DNA of 64,000 bases from Zhengitettix transpicula (Eukaryota; Arthropoda; Insecta; Orthoptera; Tetrigidae), in contig CM073591.1 in assembly GCA_037074705.1 (NCBI GenBank), forward strand, positions 161,476,032-161,540,031, given 5' to 3'. How positions within the stretch are numbered: position 1 is the stretch's first letter; the number at the start of each line of letters is the position of its first letter. Made by a program: the position numbers and the translations under genes. The notes below the pieces were generated by a model that worked only from the letters and a program-made list of their open reading frames with translations, had not been told where the DNA came from and did no database searches. This document shows, in pieces, positions 1 through 12,296 of the stretch.

Positions 1-1370
1 ATAGCACTATTAGGCATAAACGGCTTCAATTTGTTGTATTTATGTAGAGTAAATGAATGTAGGTGTTACGTGTAAAATAGTTAAAACCTATATTCGGAAC
101 TTAATTATAAGAGAAATATCCCCGACAAATTTAATATAAGAACTATATTCGACATTAAATTAATTTTCAGTTTTTTCAACTTAAAATGATTAGTAAGTTC
201 TTGAACCTCTATTTGGGACTATAAGCGTCGATACAGGCTAGCAGCTATATATAAAAAAAATTATTATTGAAAGATCACCGACTGAAGATACGACAGCTTA
301 CTCAGATTATGAAGTTAGCAATAGGACCTGTCCTCTACATTTTAAATGAGTATTAAAGTACGAAAGAGCTGTCAGCGCGTTGTCTACCGCATTTTCATTC
401 TTGCTTCGACAAACATTACTCAGACGTGTTTGGATCATTTTAAACGTAATTGAGATATTGTGACATTTATTTACTGTTGATAAAAGTGGATTCATTATTA
501 CACCCTTAAATCGAAACAACAGTGGGTCAATGCGGCTGAAGTGCTCTCATCAGTGTGCTTCGGGATAATCATAGCACGGCAGAATTTCTCGATGAAGGAA
601 AAACAAACACCAGAGAATATTATTCAGCATTTGAGCAATTGAAACAATCCTTTAAGGCAAAACGTCCATAATCGGCCAAGAAAAAAGTTCATTGCTTTTT
701 TATTAATTAAATAATTACTTTAATTGAAATTACCTTTCCTGTAAATTATATATTCGTAATATATAATAAGTTATTTACTTATTGTTCGAAAAATATTATT
801 TTTCTGGAAATATTTCCTAATTTTAAATATTTCAAACGGCATTCGTGCTGATAATACCGGTTTTCATCTTAAATCTTAATACTACTAAAATATTTATTAT
901 TTTATTAATTGAAAACTGTTAAAATATTAAGTATTTAGTATAACAATACAAAATATGTTAATATTACGTTAATATTTTACAATAGGGTAGTTAAATAATG
1001 TAACAGTTATGAATGACATGTTATTAGATGTAATAAACGGAAGCCAAATTTTATGCTTCATTCTTTCATAAATAAAATTTATAGTTTTATTCATTTATTA
1101 TACTACATATATCTAAATATCTAAGTTTCTAAAAGAGGCATAGTTGCCTGGTTTACAATTGTGAGACATTTGAGAATAACTTTTCCGATAATTAGTTCCG
1201 TAATTAAAGCGGTTCGTTTTCGGTGTTCTGTTAAGGAATCGAATTTTCCAAAAAATTTGGTGAACACAATTAGAAAAAAATTTGAACGTGAAGTTATGTA
1301 CCGTAGACTTGAATGTAAATCGAATATCACCTGCATAAAATTACTTATAACGGACGTGCTTTTATTTTAT
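1..1370. other. AT-rich DNA, nothing recognised
   Basis: No supported gene, RNA or repeat. Short ORFs (up to 70 codons) have no coding features. Confidence 0.6.
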
Positions 1371-1695
1371 TTTAGAGCGATAGTCTGCTTGAGGGTAATC
1401 CACCTCGAGGCATCTTCGCCTTAATCCTAATAGCATGGGAAGGGATGCGGAAAGAAGAGTAAAGTGGAGTCAACTCGGAATTTGGAGTGGAATTTGGTGT
1501 AGGGGTGCAGCAATCCGTTCTCCGTGCCTTGACTAGTTTAGGAGGCAGCTGGCCGACTGTTCCAATTTTGATCAGCGGGCAACTCTTACCGTATGCTCAA
1601 GGTCCGTGACCCCGAAGCATACACATCCGAAAACTGACCGAGGTGTCTAGGCTTACGGGATCCTTAATTCAAAATCAGAGAGAAGGTATACCCTA
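1371..1695 (-). mobile_element. Repeat A copy (retroposon-like), degraded
   Basis: The minus strand matches other copies: it includes CTCTCTGATTTTGAATTAAG, GGTCACGGACC and the end block GGATTACCCTCA. It is internally deleted and the most diverged copy. Confidence 0.7.
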
Positions 1696-2783
1696 GGTTC
1701 TTGATTAATAAATTGTATTATGGTTAACTCGCAACTATTTCATCAGGAAGAAAAATTTTCAATTGTATCAGCCTTTAAAGTATTTCCTTAAGGTAATACA
1801 TTTTATGCGTATTTGTAATAATAACCCATAGCAATACTGCCCATACAGTATGACTGACACTTTAATAAGACTACAAAGTTGTAAACATTACGTTGTGACC
1901 TAAATTCATGAAATCATAGAAAAACTATAACAGTAGTTACAAATGACAAAATTACACTAAATCATAAAAAGGAAACTTTGTTTCATAGTAATATTTGTAA
2001 AAGTTATCACTTTCACATATTTTTTAAAACGCCTACTTGTAGAATAATGCAGAAGTTTTATTTTGTAACGATTTGAAATATGGATCATCTGAGTAATGTG
2101 TATTTTGTCAGGCCTCAGTAGAAAGGAAAATGATTCTCTTAATTGAAATTATACTTTAAAGCGGAAGTAAAATAAGAGTAATAAAGTCAATTCCTAAACT
2201 TACATCAAAAGGCGGTAAACTTTATTTTTCTATCATTGCACTGATTTAAGATTATATTATGTTTTTATATTAAATTTAATTTTTTGATGAACAGAGCAAA
2301 GAAGCTGCGTCGTAGAAAAGCCAATATGGAAACGTGGTATTTTTCTGGTGGCTCTTCTCTGCGAGATATCCTGTTGAGTTGTAAAATATGGACATTGGAA
2401 GTGATTTATACGAGAGCTGGATTATCTGTTAACGGGAATACGGGACACAGAAGGGAGGGATTATTTCGAAATTGAGCTGTATAATGAAAACTCCGAATAC
2501 GTTACCGGCGGGAGAACATTACACCGTATTACAGGAACTTGCAATAGCCATTTGGATGTGTTCTGGTATGGGGCCGGATCTGAAGGAAATTGTGGCGGCA
2601 GGAAGCCCTAGTACGAGGGCGGCGGGGAGGGGGCTTCTGCTGAATGGGACATTGTAACAACTGCAGATCGAGGATCCAATTACACAGGGAATTTCGCCGA
2701 ATCTATCATTGTTAGGACATTGTGAGTGACGTTCAGCCAATCGAGCCATGTGGCTGGCGGAATCACTCACATTATTTTTGCAG
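1696..2783. other. No supported feature; small GC-rich patch
   Basis: A G-rich patch lies at about 2560-2650. ORFs on both strands across it are mutually exclusive and unconvincing. Confidence 0.5.
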
Positions 2784-2940
2784 ATGGATATTGGTGAGAA
2801 TTATATGGAGCTTTATAGAATTATGGAGTTTTAGCCTCGTGCAGACATTCGGTGATGAGATTTATAAAAAAAGCGCTGAAATCCCAGAGGATTTCCAGTC
2901 ATTTATTCGCATTTGTGTGAAAAGAATATTTTTTTTCTAA
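2784..2940 (+). CDS. Weak candidate terminal exon
   Basis: A good acceptor (CACATTATTTTTGCAG) is followed by 1 nt and 51 open codons to TAA. The C-terminal half (TFGDEIYKKSAEIPEDFQSF) looks protein-like, the N-terminal half less so. No partner exon was found. Chance is a serious alternative. Confidence 0.18.
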
Positions 2941-3289
2941 GAGGAAAACTAATTACTAGGCATTTTAAATATAATGTATCAAATTTTAGTTTATTCGAAC
3001 AATAACAAACAATAAACTGTTGAACTTATGTTTAATTAATTTGTTCCGTTTACATCAATAAAATTTGTTCATTTTCGAAGAATAAGTATGTCATTACTTT
3101 TTCGTTTCTAACCAACTTGTCCTGTTTAGTAAATAATATTCAATGAATTATTCAACCATGATATCATGTAACAGAATATTCCGCTATTTATAAAAAAATA
3201 AACTTTATTGGTTTATAAAGACGAACGACCAGCCGTTCACATCAAGTAAGTTACAATGAAAAATTTACGTCTGTTTGAAAATTAATAAT

Positions 3290-3425
3290 AAAAATAGCCA
3301 AATATAGACAAAAGAAGTGATGTTACACATAACATACAACGTTTCTCGAAGCCTTGTTCCTTTCGTCAGGTGCCGAAAAAACGCAAAACCTAGCAAGACA
3401 CAACTGCACTAGTCAAGGCTTAGAG
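3290..3425 (-). mobile_element. Repeat C copy with 30-nt hammerhead-like core
   Basis: Related to 12082-12231. The plus strand has GTTTC...TTTCGTCAGG at 3341-3370; the minus strand therefore reads CCTGACGA...GAAAC. Downstream GACACAACTGCACTAGTCA matches the other copies. The 81-codon ORF nearby is not supported. Confidence 0.6.
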
Positions 3426-4394
3426 TAACAATAGGGATCGTAGCAATTGTTGAGTTTCTTGTGTCTGTTTGTACATAAATTGCAGTGATGTTGGATTTAA
3501 TGTGACGCATCACTGATATAAGTCTGAAATGGTACCTGGTGTAGATAAATGGATAGAGAAAACTTTCAGTAATCAGTGAACCTTTTATTAAGAACATGCA
3601 CTGCATCGTACCATCGTTCCCGGCGAGTGGGATAAAACCAACAAAATAATGCAATTACAAACATTTATGAATAATATTTTTCTTAAATAAAAAACAACAA
3701 TCTATACCTTAGGATTCCTTTAACTTACATCTGAAAATGAATTTATCGAAAAATGCATTTATTAATCATGTTTTTTTTAGAATCATTTGCATAGAGCTGA
3801 ATAAAAAGATTAAACTAGATGTTAACATTACCAAAATTATATTATCTTCTACAGAATATATTACGTCACTTATGCTCCAAACGTTTTTCACGATTAATTA
3901 AATTCTGTGCAAAACGTGACAAGGCAATACTTTCGAAACGGTCTCAAATAAATTATAATATTGATTTAAACATAATTTAATAGATTAAACAACCATAAAA
4001 TTTACGTCTTAGTCCTCTTATCAAAACGTATGTAAGCCAACAATTATGGGAGAATATTGCACAAATTGTTGGTAGGAGTTAATTATTACGGGAAAGGGTG
4101 TCAGAGATTCTTAAGAACTGGTGTCGTGAAAATTTTATTTTCTAAACCGGACTATAGCTGACGTAACAAATTATCTGCAGAAATTTTTGAGAAATTTCCT
4201 CGTTTATTAAAAAATATTTTCAGGAAGAGTACGAAAGTGCACCTGCTAGTCAAATTAAAGTGAAAATGAAGATTAATTTAAATCTTATTAAACAGTCAAT
4301 AATTTAAATCTCGTTTATAGAGTTCTTGTGTTTTACGTATATATATCCGCATACAAATCTAAACGCGTGCAGCAATTGTGACCAAATGCCGTAC

Positions 4395-4926
4395 ACGTGT
4401 TCCTTTCGAATCGAAAACAAACACTATGGGGAAAGACACGACTACCTAGGGGCGGGGATAGACCCATGTCGATACTTTCAAACATGCTAAAACGACCGAT
4501 ATTTCGTCTAATAAATATTTTTCGGATTCAATGAGATTTCGAGTGTTACTCCCGATGTTGTATGTGTATACTTTCAATCCCTTTCAGCATTGAACAGGGT
4601 GGGGGCAGAGGGGAATTACATAAAAGTAACCCGAAAACGACGGAGTTTGGGGTCGAATCCTGGGTTATGGATGTCGCTAAGTTAAATTATGTAATTCAAC
4701 TTGCCGGTTAAGTTGTTACTGAAACACCTAGGAGTTGTGGAGGTGGAAGGGAAAAACAAAGTTAAACTCGTGGAGTAATTTCGACTAAACTGTGGACTCA
4801 TGTTCCTTTTAAAAGGTAAGACACTACTGCCACCCCTAGGGAGGGGGGGATGTGTAATTTTGCAAACTGTGCTAAAACGACCGATATCTGTGTCGAATAG
4901 ATTATTGACAGTGTTCTCCCGATGTT
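4395..4926 (+). repeat. Imperfect direct repeat pair
   Basis: 4395-4560 and 4798-4926 share the same order of blocks: TGTTCCTTTxxAA, AAGACAC...ACTAC, a run of G's, GCTAAAACGACCGATAT, and GTGTT(A/C)(C/T)TCCCGATGTT. The spacing is about 400 bp. It may be a decayed tandem unit or terminal repeats of an unknown element; the DNA between shows no ORF. Confidence 0.6.
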
Positions 4927-5229
4927 TTTTTTATTAAAAGTTTATAATGGTCGCGTTAACAACTTGGTCATTGGCGACCCATAAATAAGTTACAAATAGT
5001 GCATTTTTACGTAAGTGTGCTACGATTCACATTGATTTCAATAATATACATTCAATTGAACAGTTTGAAAAATTAATTATACATTTCAAATGTGGGTTTC
5101 TTACATTTACATTTTACAATTCGCATTTGTTAATTATTTATCATAATAATAGGATAATTAATTATATTAACTTATTTGAAGCTGCGACTGTTGCAAATTC
5201 CACTGTACTGTAGTTATAGTTAGTTTTTA

Positions 5230-5601
5230 TTAGGAAGAGGCGTCTGCTTCTGAATATGTATCACTCTCTTGTTTATTGACTAAATTTATGAGCCTTTTTA
5301 TTCTACTTTTTGCCGTTTTATCATTTAAGTGTGGGTAAAAAGAGTCCAATACATTTATGAATGATGTAGAGGATATTTGGTAATCTCTAATAATGGTTCT
5401 TGGGTTCTTTGAGCCCGTAGCATTTAGTATAAGAGTCTTTAACGGTTCCAAAGGGATAGGTGGAGCACTGGTTTCTTCTTCATATAATATTTTTAGTGGA
5501 CCTAATGATTGACTAAGCGCCTTATATTTATGATCCTGAATGTTTTGTTTTGTTGTTTTGTGTACAATTTCAACCTTAGGGGTAAGGGTGGCGGATCGTA
5601 A
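5230..5601 (-). CDS. Candidate terminal exon of an unrecognised host gene
   Basis: On the minus strand a good acceptor (GGCATTATTTTCAG, branch-like CTGAC upstream) is followed by 123 open codons and a stop (TAA, 5232-5230) that overlaps AATAAA. The peptide looks natural: a mixed N-terminal part, then YEEETSAPPIPLEPLKTLIL, a mixed helical stretch and an acidic tail ending SEADASS. No domain is recognised. It splices in phase 0 from the exon at 5855-5981 across a 253-bp intron. An uninterrupted frame of this length can arise by chance about once in such a window, so paired splice sites carry much of the evidence. Confidence 0.5.
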   Translation of the reverse strand, partial: LRSATLTPKVEIVHKTTKQNIQDHKYKALSQSLGPLKILYEEETSAPPIPLEPLKTLILNATGSKNPRTIIRDYQISSTSFINVLDSFYPHLNDKTAKSRIKRLINLVNKQESDTYSEADASS

Positions 5602-5854
5602 CTGAAAATAATGCCAGGATGAAAAGCCTCAGTCAGTCCGAATGAAAGAAATATTGTTTCATTAGAAAAATTATTAACGTTAAGGAAACCGACAAATAAA
5701 AGGAACAGGCACCGTTTTTGTCGGGAGACATATATCTGAGAAGTGACGAGTTCCCCGTGTGGTGAGAGGGGAGGAATCAGATGCAATTAGGGAAGAGTTC
5801 TAGTCGCTTGTTAGCGAAGGAGACTTTCGAGGTGTAAAAGAGATGTGCACTCAC

Positions 5855-5981
5855 GAACTGGGTCCTTATTTGCCTGAGAGTCGCTATTCTTCGAAATATG
5901 ATATATCTCAAGATACGGTACTCAACGTTCAGAAAACATTCATATTTCAGCTCATAATAAGTGTTAAGAAATTTATCAGGA
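5855..5981 (-). CDS. Candidate internal exon of the same host gene
   Basis: The minus-strand acceptor CATTTATACTAG precedes 1 + 42 codons and a strong donor (CAGTTC|GTGAGTGC). The frame ends in phase 0, matching the exon at 5230-5601. The encoded peptide is rich in Tyr, Arg and Ile (TYYELKYECFLNVEYRI...), with regular helical spacing. Outside this interval the frame meets a stop just upstream of the acceptor, as expected for an exon. The acceptor has only a modest pyrimidine tract. The product is not recognised. Confidence 0.42.
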
Positions 5982-7964
5982 CTAGTATAAATGCATATAT
6001 GTCATAAATTTACTACTTCCTCATTGTTGATAATTTTTTATTTTGTCAGTCCGTCTTTATAAAATTTTGCAATTAGCTATAAAATATTTTTTCGATCAAG
6101 TAAAACCGTGTTTGTATTTTATATTATTAACGTGAATCTTCGGTAAAAAACACTTTCATTCTGAAATAAATTAACACGTAACCTGGAAGTATGCTAAAAT
6201 CAGGAACATAATGGATAGCTTTCGGATTAGTAAGGGTTCATGCTTTGAAGACAGTGTGGGTTTTAAATTAAATACAACGCCCGCTTAGAAAAGAACCATA
6301 CAATTCGTGATTTGAATGTTGATGTTTGATAATTTCACACAAAAATTTTAGAAGTAAATATGTTAAACATAAAAGTGAAGTCGACATATGACTGGCATTT
6401 TTATACGATGTATAGATACATGGAATGTTTATAAAGCTTTACGTAAAATTTAATTGAGTATTGCAAGAAATTAAGATATAGAAGGAAAAATTATACATTT
6501 AAAAATGAAAACAAAAGACCACTCATCCATCCTGTGGATTTCAGAGCGATGAATAATAAAAAAAAAGTGTAGTACAACGTGGGTCTGGTAATGCATAATT
6601 ACAGAGTCATCCGAACTTTAATGAATGTTAGTGCGTGACGACATGGCTTGTTATCTGGACTAAAATGCGAACCTCTGGTTACAATTGTTAATGAGGAAAC
6701 ATGTTGCGAATAAAATTGATTTTGACCTGAATAAATTTTAGCACCCGAAAATTATTAACCGTCAAGTCTAAGTTTCTTTCCGTATGTGAACGGTTTATAT
6801 TAAATCTGTTTTCAGTGCACCAAATGTTGTTGGACAGTATGCACTGCACAAGGCATTTTTGATCGTGTTAAAACCTAATGCGAAGAAAAACAGCTGCCTG
6901 TATTCAATCAAAATGAGGTCACTTTCAACATTTCAAATGATATCTGAATAGAGCGCTTCATATAAACCGATCAGATACTGAAGTTCGTATAACTCTGTAA
7001 TTATACATTTCCGGATCCTTATTGTATGTAATTGGTCCGGTATTATTCTCTCAAAATGTGGACTTTATTCCTCAAATTTTTTCATTTAGTTTTGTTACAC
7101 CCTGTATAAATATATTTTAAGAGAAAATTATGAAATCCAAATTATAATGATAAAAATATGCTTTCTTCTATTTTGTTTAATCCTGATGTATGTGACGTTA
7201 CCTCAGTTCTGACATAACACTAGCCGAATGCTGGACAGAATAGTTACAAATAGAAACACCATTCATACAAAAATATCTTCGTAACAATAAAAGAAGTGAA
7301 AGTAAAGCATTAAGAAAATTTAAAGCCGCATTAATTATGGATATATTTAAATATTTCCATTTTAACTTTCCGTATTTTCTAATAACTTAGTATTAAAATT
7401 AGTAGTCCTGACATATGTTATCATTACTTCACTGAACAATTCATGCAAATCAATAGTATTCTAATATTCAATCTGCAGTATTAATATACAAATAATTATT
7501 TATCCAGGGAATGCAATCATTTATATGAAAGTAATTTAAGATGACAGTTGATTCAATGAGATATGAAACAAAATATCCTCAGTTTAATCTCGATTAGGAG
7601 GTTGATATTTTTTTTTATAAGTTTACAGTTTACAATTTGAAAAACCTGTCATTACAAAGTTGTATACGTATAATACAATCATTTACATTCCGTAGCGGTC
7701 TAGCGTGGTAAATGTAGGTGCATCACACATTGAAAACATGTAGAAGTACATGGAAAATAAGAAAATGAGATTTAAAAACGTAATGGAACAAATAATGAAT
7801 CTAGAATAACAGAAAAAATAATATGCTCTGGCACCATAAGCAACGGAAACGATGTAAATGTTATTTGTCTGGCAGAGATTTTTCAGAGACAGCTAAAAAA
7901 TTTTACTGTGGACAATATTGTAGAAAAAATACGCTGCCAAAGATCACTAAATAAGGAAGCTTAC

Positions 7965-8158
7965 GTGACTGATGTATACAATAGTTGTGATGGCAATTGC
8001 ATTAGTGATAGTTTGTGTATAACAGTGATAGCAGTAGCCATGTGAGTTGATGCAATATGTCGAGTAAGCATTGGTGGCGACATGTGTTGTATCAGAGTGA
8101 ATTGCGGAACCGAAGCCGCTGCTTTAATGAGCTCGACTTCGCTAGCCAGAGCAACACT
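7965..8158 (-). CDS. Possible further upstream exon of the minus-strand gene
   Basis: 64 open codons plus 2 nt on the minus strand end at a donor CAGTCAC|GTAAGC. The end phase (2 nt) fits the 1-nt start of the exon at 5855-5981. The peptide (SEVELIKAAASVPQFTLIQH...) looks plausible. No good acceptor is seen at its start, and the 1.98-kb intron is unsupported otherwise. It could be part of an unrecognised repeat. Confidence 0.2.
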
Positions 8159-8629
8159 TTATGAGTGGTGCAGGTGCACGTAATACTGCTTCTGCAGTTC
8201 CTTGCCGGCGTTGATACTGGGAATTGACCCAGATTGCATTAGCTTGTTTGAAAGTTTAGCTCTTTTGTAATTTGCCCTACGGTGCTATAAGAATCAGTTA
8301 TACTACCTTAAATACGTTTAATTGAACGTATACAGTCGAAAGATATGTACAGTAATTAGCGAGCATTGCGAGATACATTTTTTGTTTATTTACAGGTGAA
8401 GAATTTATTAATTCAATCTTATTGTTATTCGGACCGCAATGAACCAGACAAATTAATTTTTCATGACGAATTAATTTCTTATTAGACGCGAAAATTATTC
8501 CTATCCACAAAATATGTTTATATCGGCCTATCTGTCTTTTGCTTATGTTCTTAATTTTTTTTGAAAAAGCATTACATTCAAGAATATCGATATTCCTACC
8601 GAAATTTCAAAGAATGGCTCCAGCCCAAA

Positions 8630-9118
8630 ACGGCTTCCTCGAAGCCTAATCTAGCTGGAAATATTGATATGATTTTATTCAAACTATCCATCACCCTCTG
8701 GTTGATAAATTGAAAGTGGCTGGAATATTCGCGGACTTGCCTAAGGCATTTTATTTAGTAGTCCACGATATATTACTTAAAAAACTAGTACTTTACGGAA
8801 TTAGATGTACGGGCCTCTACTTAATGCGGTCATAAACAGAAGGTAAAAACTCGTTTCCGAAAATGCGGACGGTAATTTACATTTGTCAGAATGGGAGTTT
8901 ACAACCAATGGCGATCCACGGCGCTCTTATTCCTTATATATAATCCTATCCCATATATGAACAATCTACCTAGTTATTTACATCCACTGCGTCTTTACGC
9001 AGACGATATCAATTTGTTCATTACGATTACATACACGGAAAAACTAAAGACGAATGTCGACATTTCCATGAACCTCCTAATTATCTCTGCGCGATACACC
9101 ATTCTTTTGCGTTTCTAG
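8630..9118 (+). pseudogene. LINE reverse-transcriptase relic (Jockey/CR1-like)
   Basis: One frame (8719-8832) encodes AGIFADLPKAF...VVHDILLKKL...YGIR, matching RT motif A of non-LTR retrotransposons, where the Asp of F(A/L)DL is catalytic. After a frameshift, 8891-9118 encodes LLFLIY...LPSYLHPLRLYADDINLF, that is, motif B/C with the ADD catalytic pair. Spacing and order fit a Jockey- or CR1-type RT. Stops and frameshifts show it is dead. Flanks (9119-9510) give no further recognisable domain. Confidence 0.8.
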
Positions 9119-11040
9119 CAACTAAAGAAGCGAAACTGATTTAAATGAGATAACTCAAGTATGGAATTGTTTCCAATTTAACACAGCGTCTATTGACTAC
9201 TGCCAACATGAGAGAGAAGAAAACGAGCAGTGATGCAGTCTCTGGGCACTTACATTACATTTAACATGTAGAGCGATATATTGATTTTTACCTTTAAAAT
9301 TCAAATTGAATACATCCAATTTTTGTGGCGTATTAAGGAATGTCTCTGATTATCCTTTAAATTACGATTATAAAACTTTATATCGTTCTTTTATATCAGA
9401 TATACACTGGCAAACTTCGGTTTGTTTAAATTTGTCTTTAAATATGGAATATCTCTGCTGTCATATTCGTCCGTAACAGTGAAAGGTCCTAAGACAATCT
9501 ATAGGCAACACGCAATATGAAGTTCTGTTTTAAGATTTCATTTCGGTGATCGATTTTACGCTACGGGTGTAGTAACAATCGCTGAAGCGTTTGAAAAAAT
9601 AATTGGATTTGAATACAATATACGAGGATATTAAGACTTTTGTTTTTGTAAAATGTTTACTCCGAGTACTGATGAATCAATTACGGATATTTCAGAGGCC
9701 CACTACGGCATACAAATGCTGAAAAACGGATTACAAACGGAGAACGAGAGGATCGTACGTTGTGCAACATTTAATAAATATGAAAATATAGACAGGGACA
9801 CATTCAGAGAATAAAATATGTATAATAGAATAGCAACTCTGTCTTATATCTACCTAATGGATGAATTGCTGCTTGCCTGAAATAATGTGTTTCACACCAT
9901 CGACTGCTCGATTCTCTTGACGTGACAACAGCTGAATTATCAACGCAACGTAAAACTAAGAATTTTAACAGTTTTTGAATATAATGTTTCCTAATATTAG
10001 TAATTAATATAAATATTAATTACGATAACTGTCTTAAAATATATCAACCCTGAATTTAATTAATTACGCAGACGTCAGAAACTTATTGTGAATAAATAAA
10101 ACAAATTATAAATGAATAAACCAACCAAATAAGTAATTTTATTTATTAAATTTTAATAAAATACAAAACAACTCATTAATAAAACTTAGGACGTCGTGTT
10201 GTTCCGTTTTTAGAACCTATTATGGAGCATAATGAAGAGAGAAGATTTTTATAAACATGATATTTATAATTCAAATATGTGATAAGTTATTACTTACAAT
10301 TTATTTCATGAGATATTAAGTTTTGTAGAGATTTTCCTACACGTGTGTGATTTATATAAACAATGCAGTTGACGTATTGTTGATATTTAAAATTAACAAC
10401 AGCTCTACAACATAATAATATTAAAAGATACTTCGTATCAGACAAAATTAAAAAATAAACACTTAAAATAAGTAAAATTGAAATTTATAGCTGCCGGATG
10501 TTTCAACTAATTTTAGCGTCTTTTCTAACGGCGAAAATATTTTAATGACAACCTCTATCATATTGAATTTATCTGTAAGTATATGAACATTAGATTATCT
10601 AAAATTAATTTAGGATCCAACCAAAACCATGTTATAAGGAAAAATATGTTTATTGAATTTATTGTGTTACCTTTCTGGTATGTAATCATTTCATCTTATA
10701 CAATTGTTTAAAAATCTACAATGTACTGTAATTTTAAAGTCAAAATCTTCAGTTTCTGATTTTTTCCAAGGACACAAAGATCCTGTTAATAATTTTTTTA
10801 CTATAAATGTTGTTCATAAAATTAAGTGTTCAAGTTGTGAATTTTTTATATTGGTCGAACAAAAAGAATGTTAAATATTATGATTAAGGAACATAAATCT
10901 AATTTCAAACTGTGATCGTGTAAACGTGACCCTATTACCAAACCTTGTATAAAATTTAATCGCAGTTTCTATTTGGACAACACCTCCATTATAGACAGAG
11001 AACCATATTACTGGAAAAGATTTATTTTTGAAATATATAT
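9119..11040. other. AT-rich DNA apart from repeat E
   Basis: Only the 57-bp repeat E at 9514-9570 stands out. No coding exon is supported. Confidence 0.55.
9514..9570 (+). repeat. Repeat E copy 1, 57 bp
   Basis: AATATGAAGTTCTGTTTTAA to ACGCTACGGGTGT; similar to 14487-14543. Class unknown. Confidence 0.65.
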
Positions 11041-11850
11041 TGTAGTAATTAGTAATTAATCCATTGTTATAATTGCAAAGTAAAGGACTCATTATTAGAG
11101 TACATAAAGCGTACACCGCGACAAAGCGGGCGGCGAGTCAAAAGAACCATTGTTGAGATATATGCAGTCAAAATTCTACGAGACGAACAGACACACAGTC
11201 AACGAGGAGAGACGAGTGTAGTTGGAAGTCAGACGCGGGCAAGTGGTTCATCGAGTAAAGTTTGGACATATAATTCGATCAAGTAAAGGTTACAGGAAAG
11301 TTTCTCAATAAGTAAAGCCACAAACAGTAACCTAATAATTTCCTGTCGCAGTAAAAAAACTCAATAAGTAAAAAGAGACCGTCACCGATGTCATCGAGAG
11401 GAAGTTGTTAACAATCCATCTAACCATTAATCCGGAAGAAGTTGCAGTTTCCAGTTTCCAGAAGAGAGACCCAAAAGTTTCGACAAGTGTTTTGTAACGA
11501 ATTTAAATTCAGTGATATCCCCAAAAACGTGTGCACAGAAAACCCCAAAATTGAGACCTGGTCGGCCGTAAGTAAAAGAACTCTAAATTTATTTGTAAAC
11601 CATTTCTTTAAGATACGTCAAATCGTTCTTCAATTATTTTCTTTTCTTTGATTATTCTTTTCTTTAATTGTTTTGTTAGATAATTTAAATTCAATTCACC
11701 CATTTATCAAACCCAGTAAAGACCCTGAGATTTTAAATATTATTGTGTAAATTTATAAATATATTATTTGTTAATAAATTTTGTTGAATTGTTTCACATA
11801 GTAATTTTTATTCAGCCACAACCATTAGCATTTGTAATCTGTTTATTACA
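11041..11850 (+). mobile_element. Solo LTR, TA-targeting family, type 1
   Basis: 810 bp from TGTAGTAATT to TTTATTACA, flanked by ATAT on both sides (11037-11040 and 11851-11854). It carries the family motif ATCAAACCCAGTAAAGACCC at 11707 and AATAAA at 11773-11778, as expected for an LTR with its own polyadenylation signal. No internal coding region is attached, so it is probably a solo LTR left by recombination. Confidence 0.75.
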
Positions 11851-11895
11851 ATATTAAAAAGCTTACAAATACTGTTAATATTAGACATGACACAG

Positions 11896-12296
11896 AAAGT
11901 CTCAACAAGATATATGATATATTTTTAAGGTCTTTGGCTCTTAGTTTTTATCTGTGAGTTTAATTTGTTGTAGAACTACAGTTTTAAATTATTCAGCGTT
12001 AGAAAACTACGCTAATCCGCGTCGAAACGTCCGGCATCTTTAAATTAAAATTTTACTTATCTTAAGCATTTATTTTTTAATGAATACGAAAGATGGCCAA
12101 TTCAAGCAAAAAAGGTAATATAAATACCACACAACGTTTCTGGGATCCTTGTGCCTTTCGTCAGGTGCTAAGAAGAGCCTAGAGAAACACAACTGCACTG
12201 GTCAGTTTACAACACTCAAAAGCCATTTTAACATTTATTTTTTAATTATAAAGGTCGTTTTAATATTATTATTTTGAATGGCGTTAATTTTTTGTT
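11896..12296 (+). repeat. Repeat D copy 1, interrupted by repeat C
   Basis: Similar to 48938-49172: AAGTCTCAACAAG, GGTCTTTGGCTCTTAG-like text, GCTAATCCGCGTCGAAACGT and, after the repeat C insertion, ATTATTATTTTGAATGGCG. No ORF. Class unknown. Confidence 0.7.
12082..12231 (-). mobile_element. Repeat C copy, 150 bp, with 15-bp target duplication
   Basis: Flanked by exact 15-bp repeats CATTTATTTTTTAAT (12067-12081 and 12232-12246) inside repeat D. It carries the 30-nt core at 12136-12165. The strand given is that on which the core reads CUGACGA...GAAAC. No ORF. This copy defines the likely full-length unit. Confidence 0.7.
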
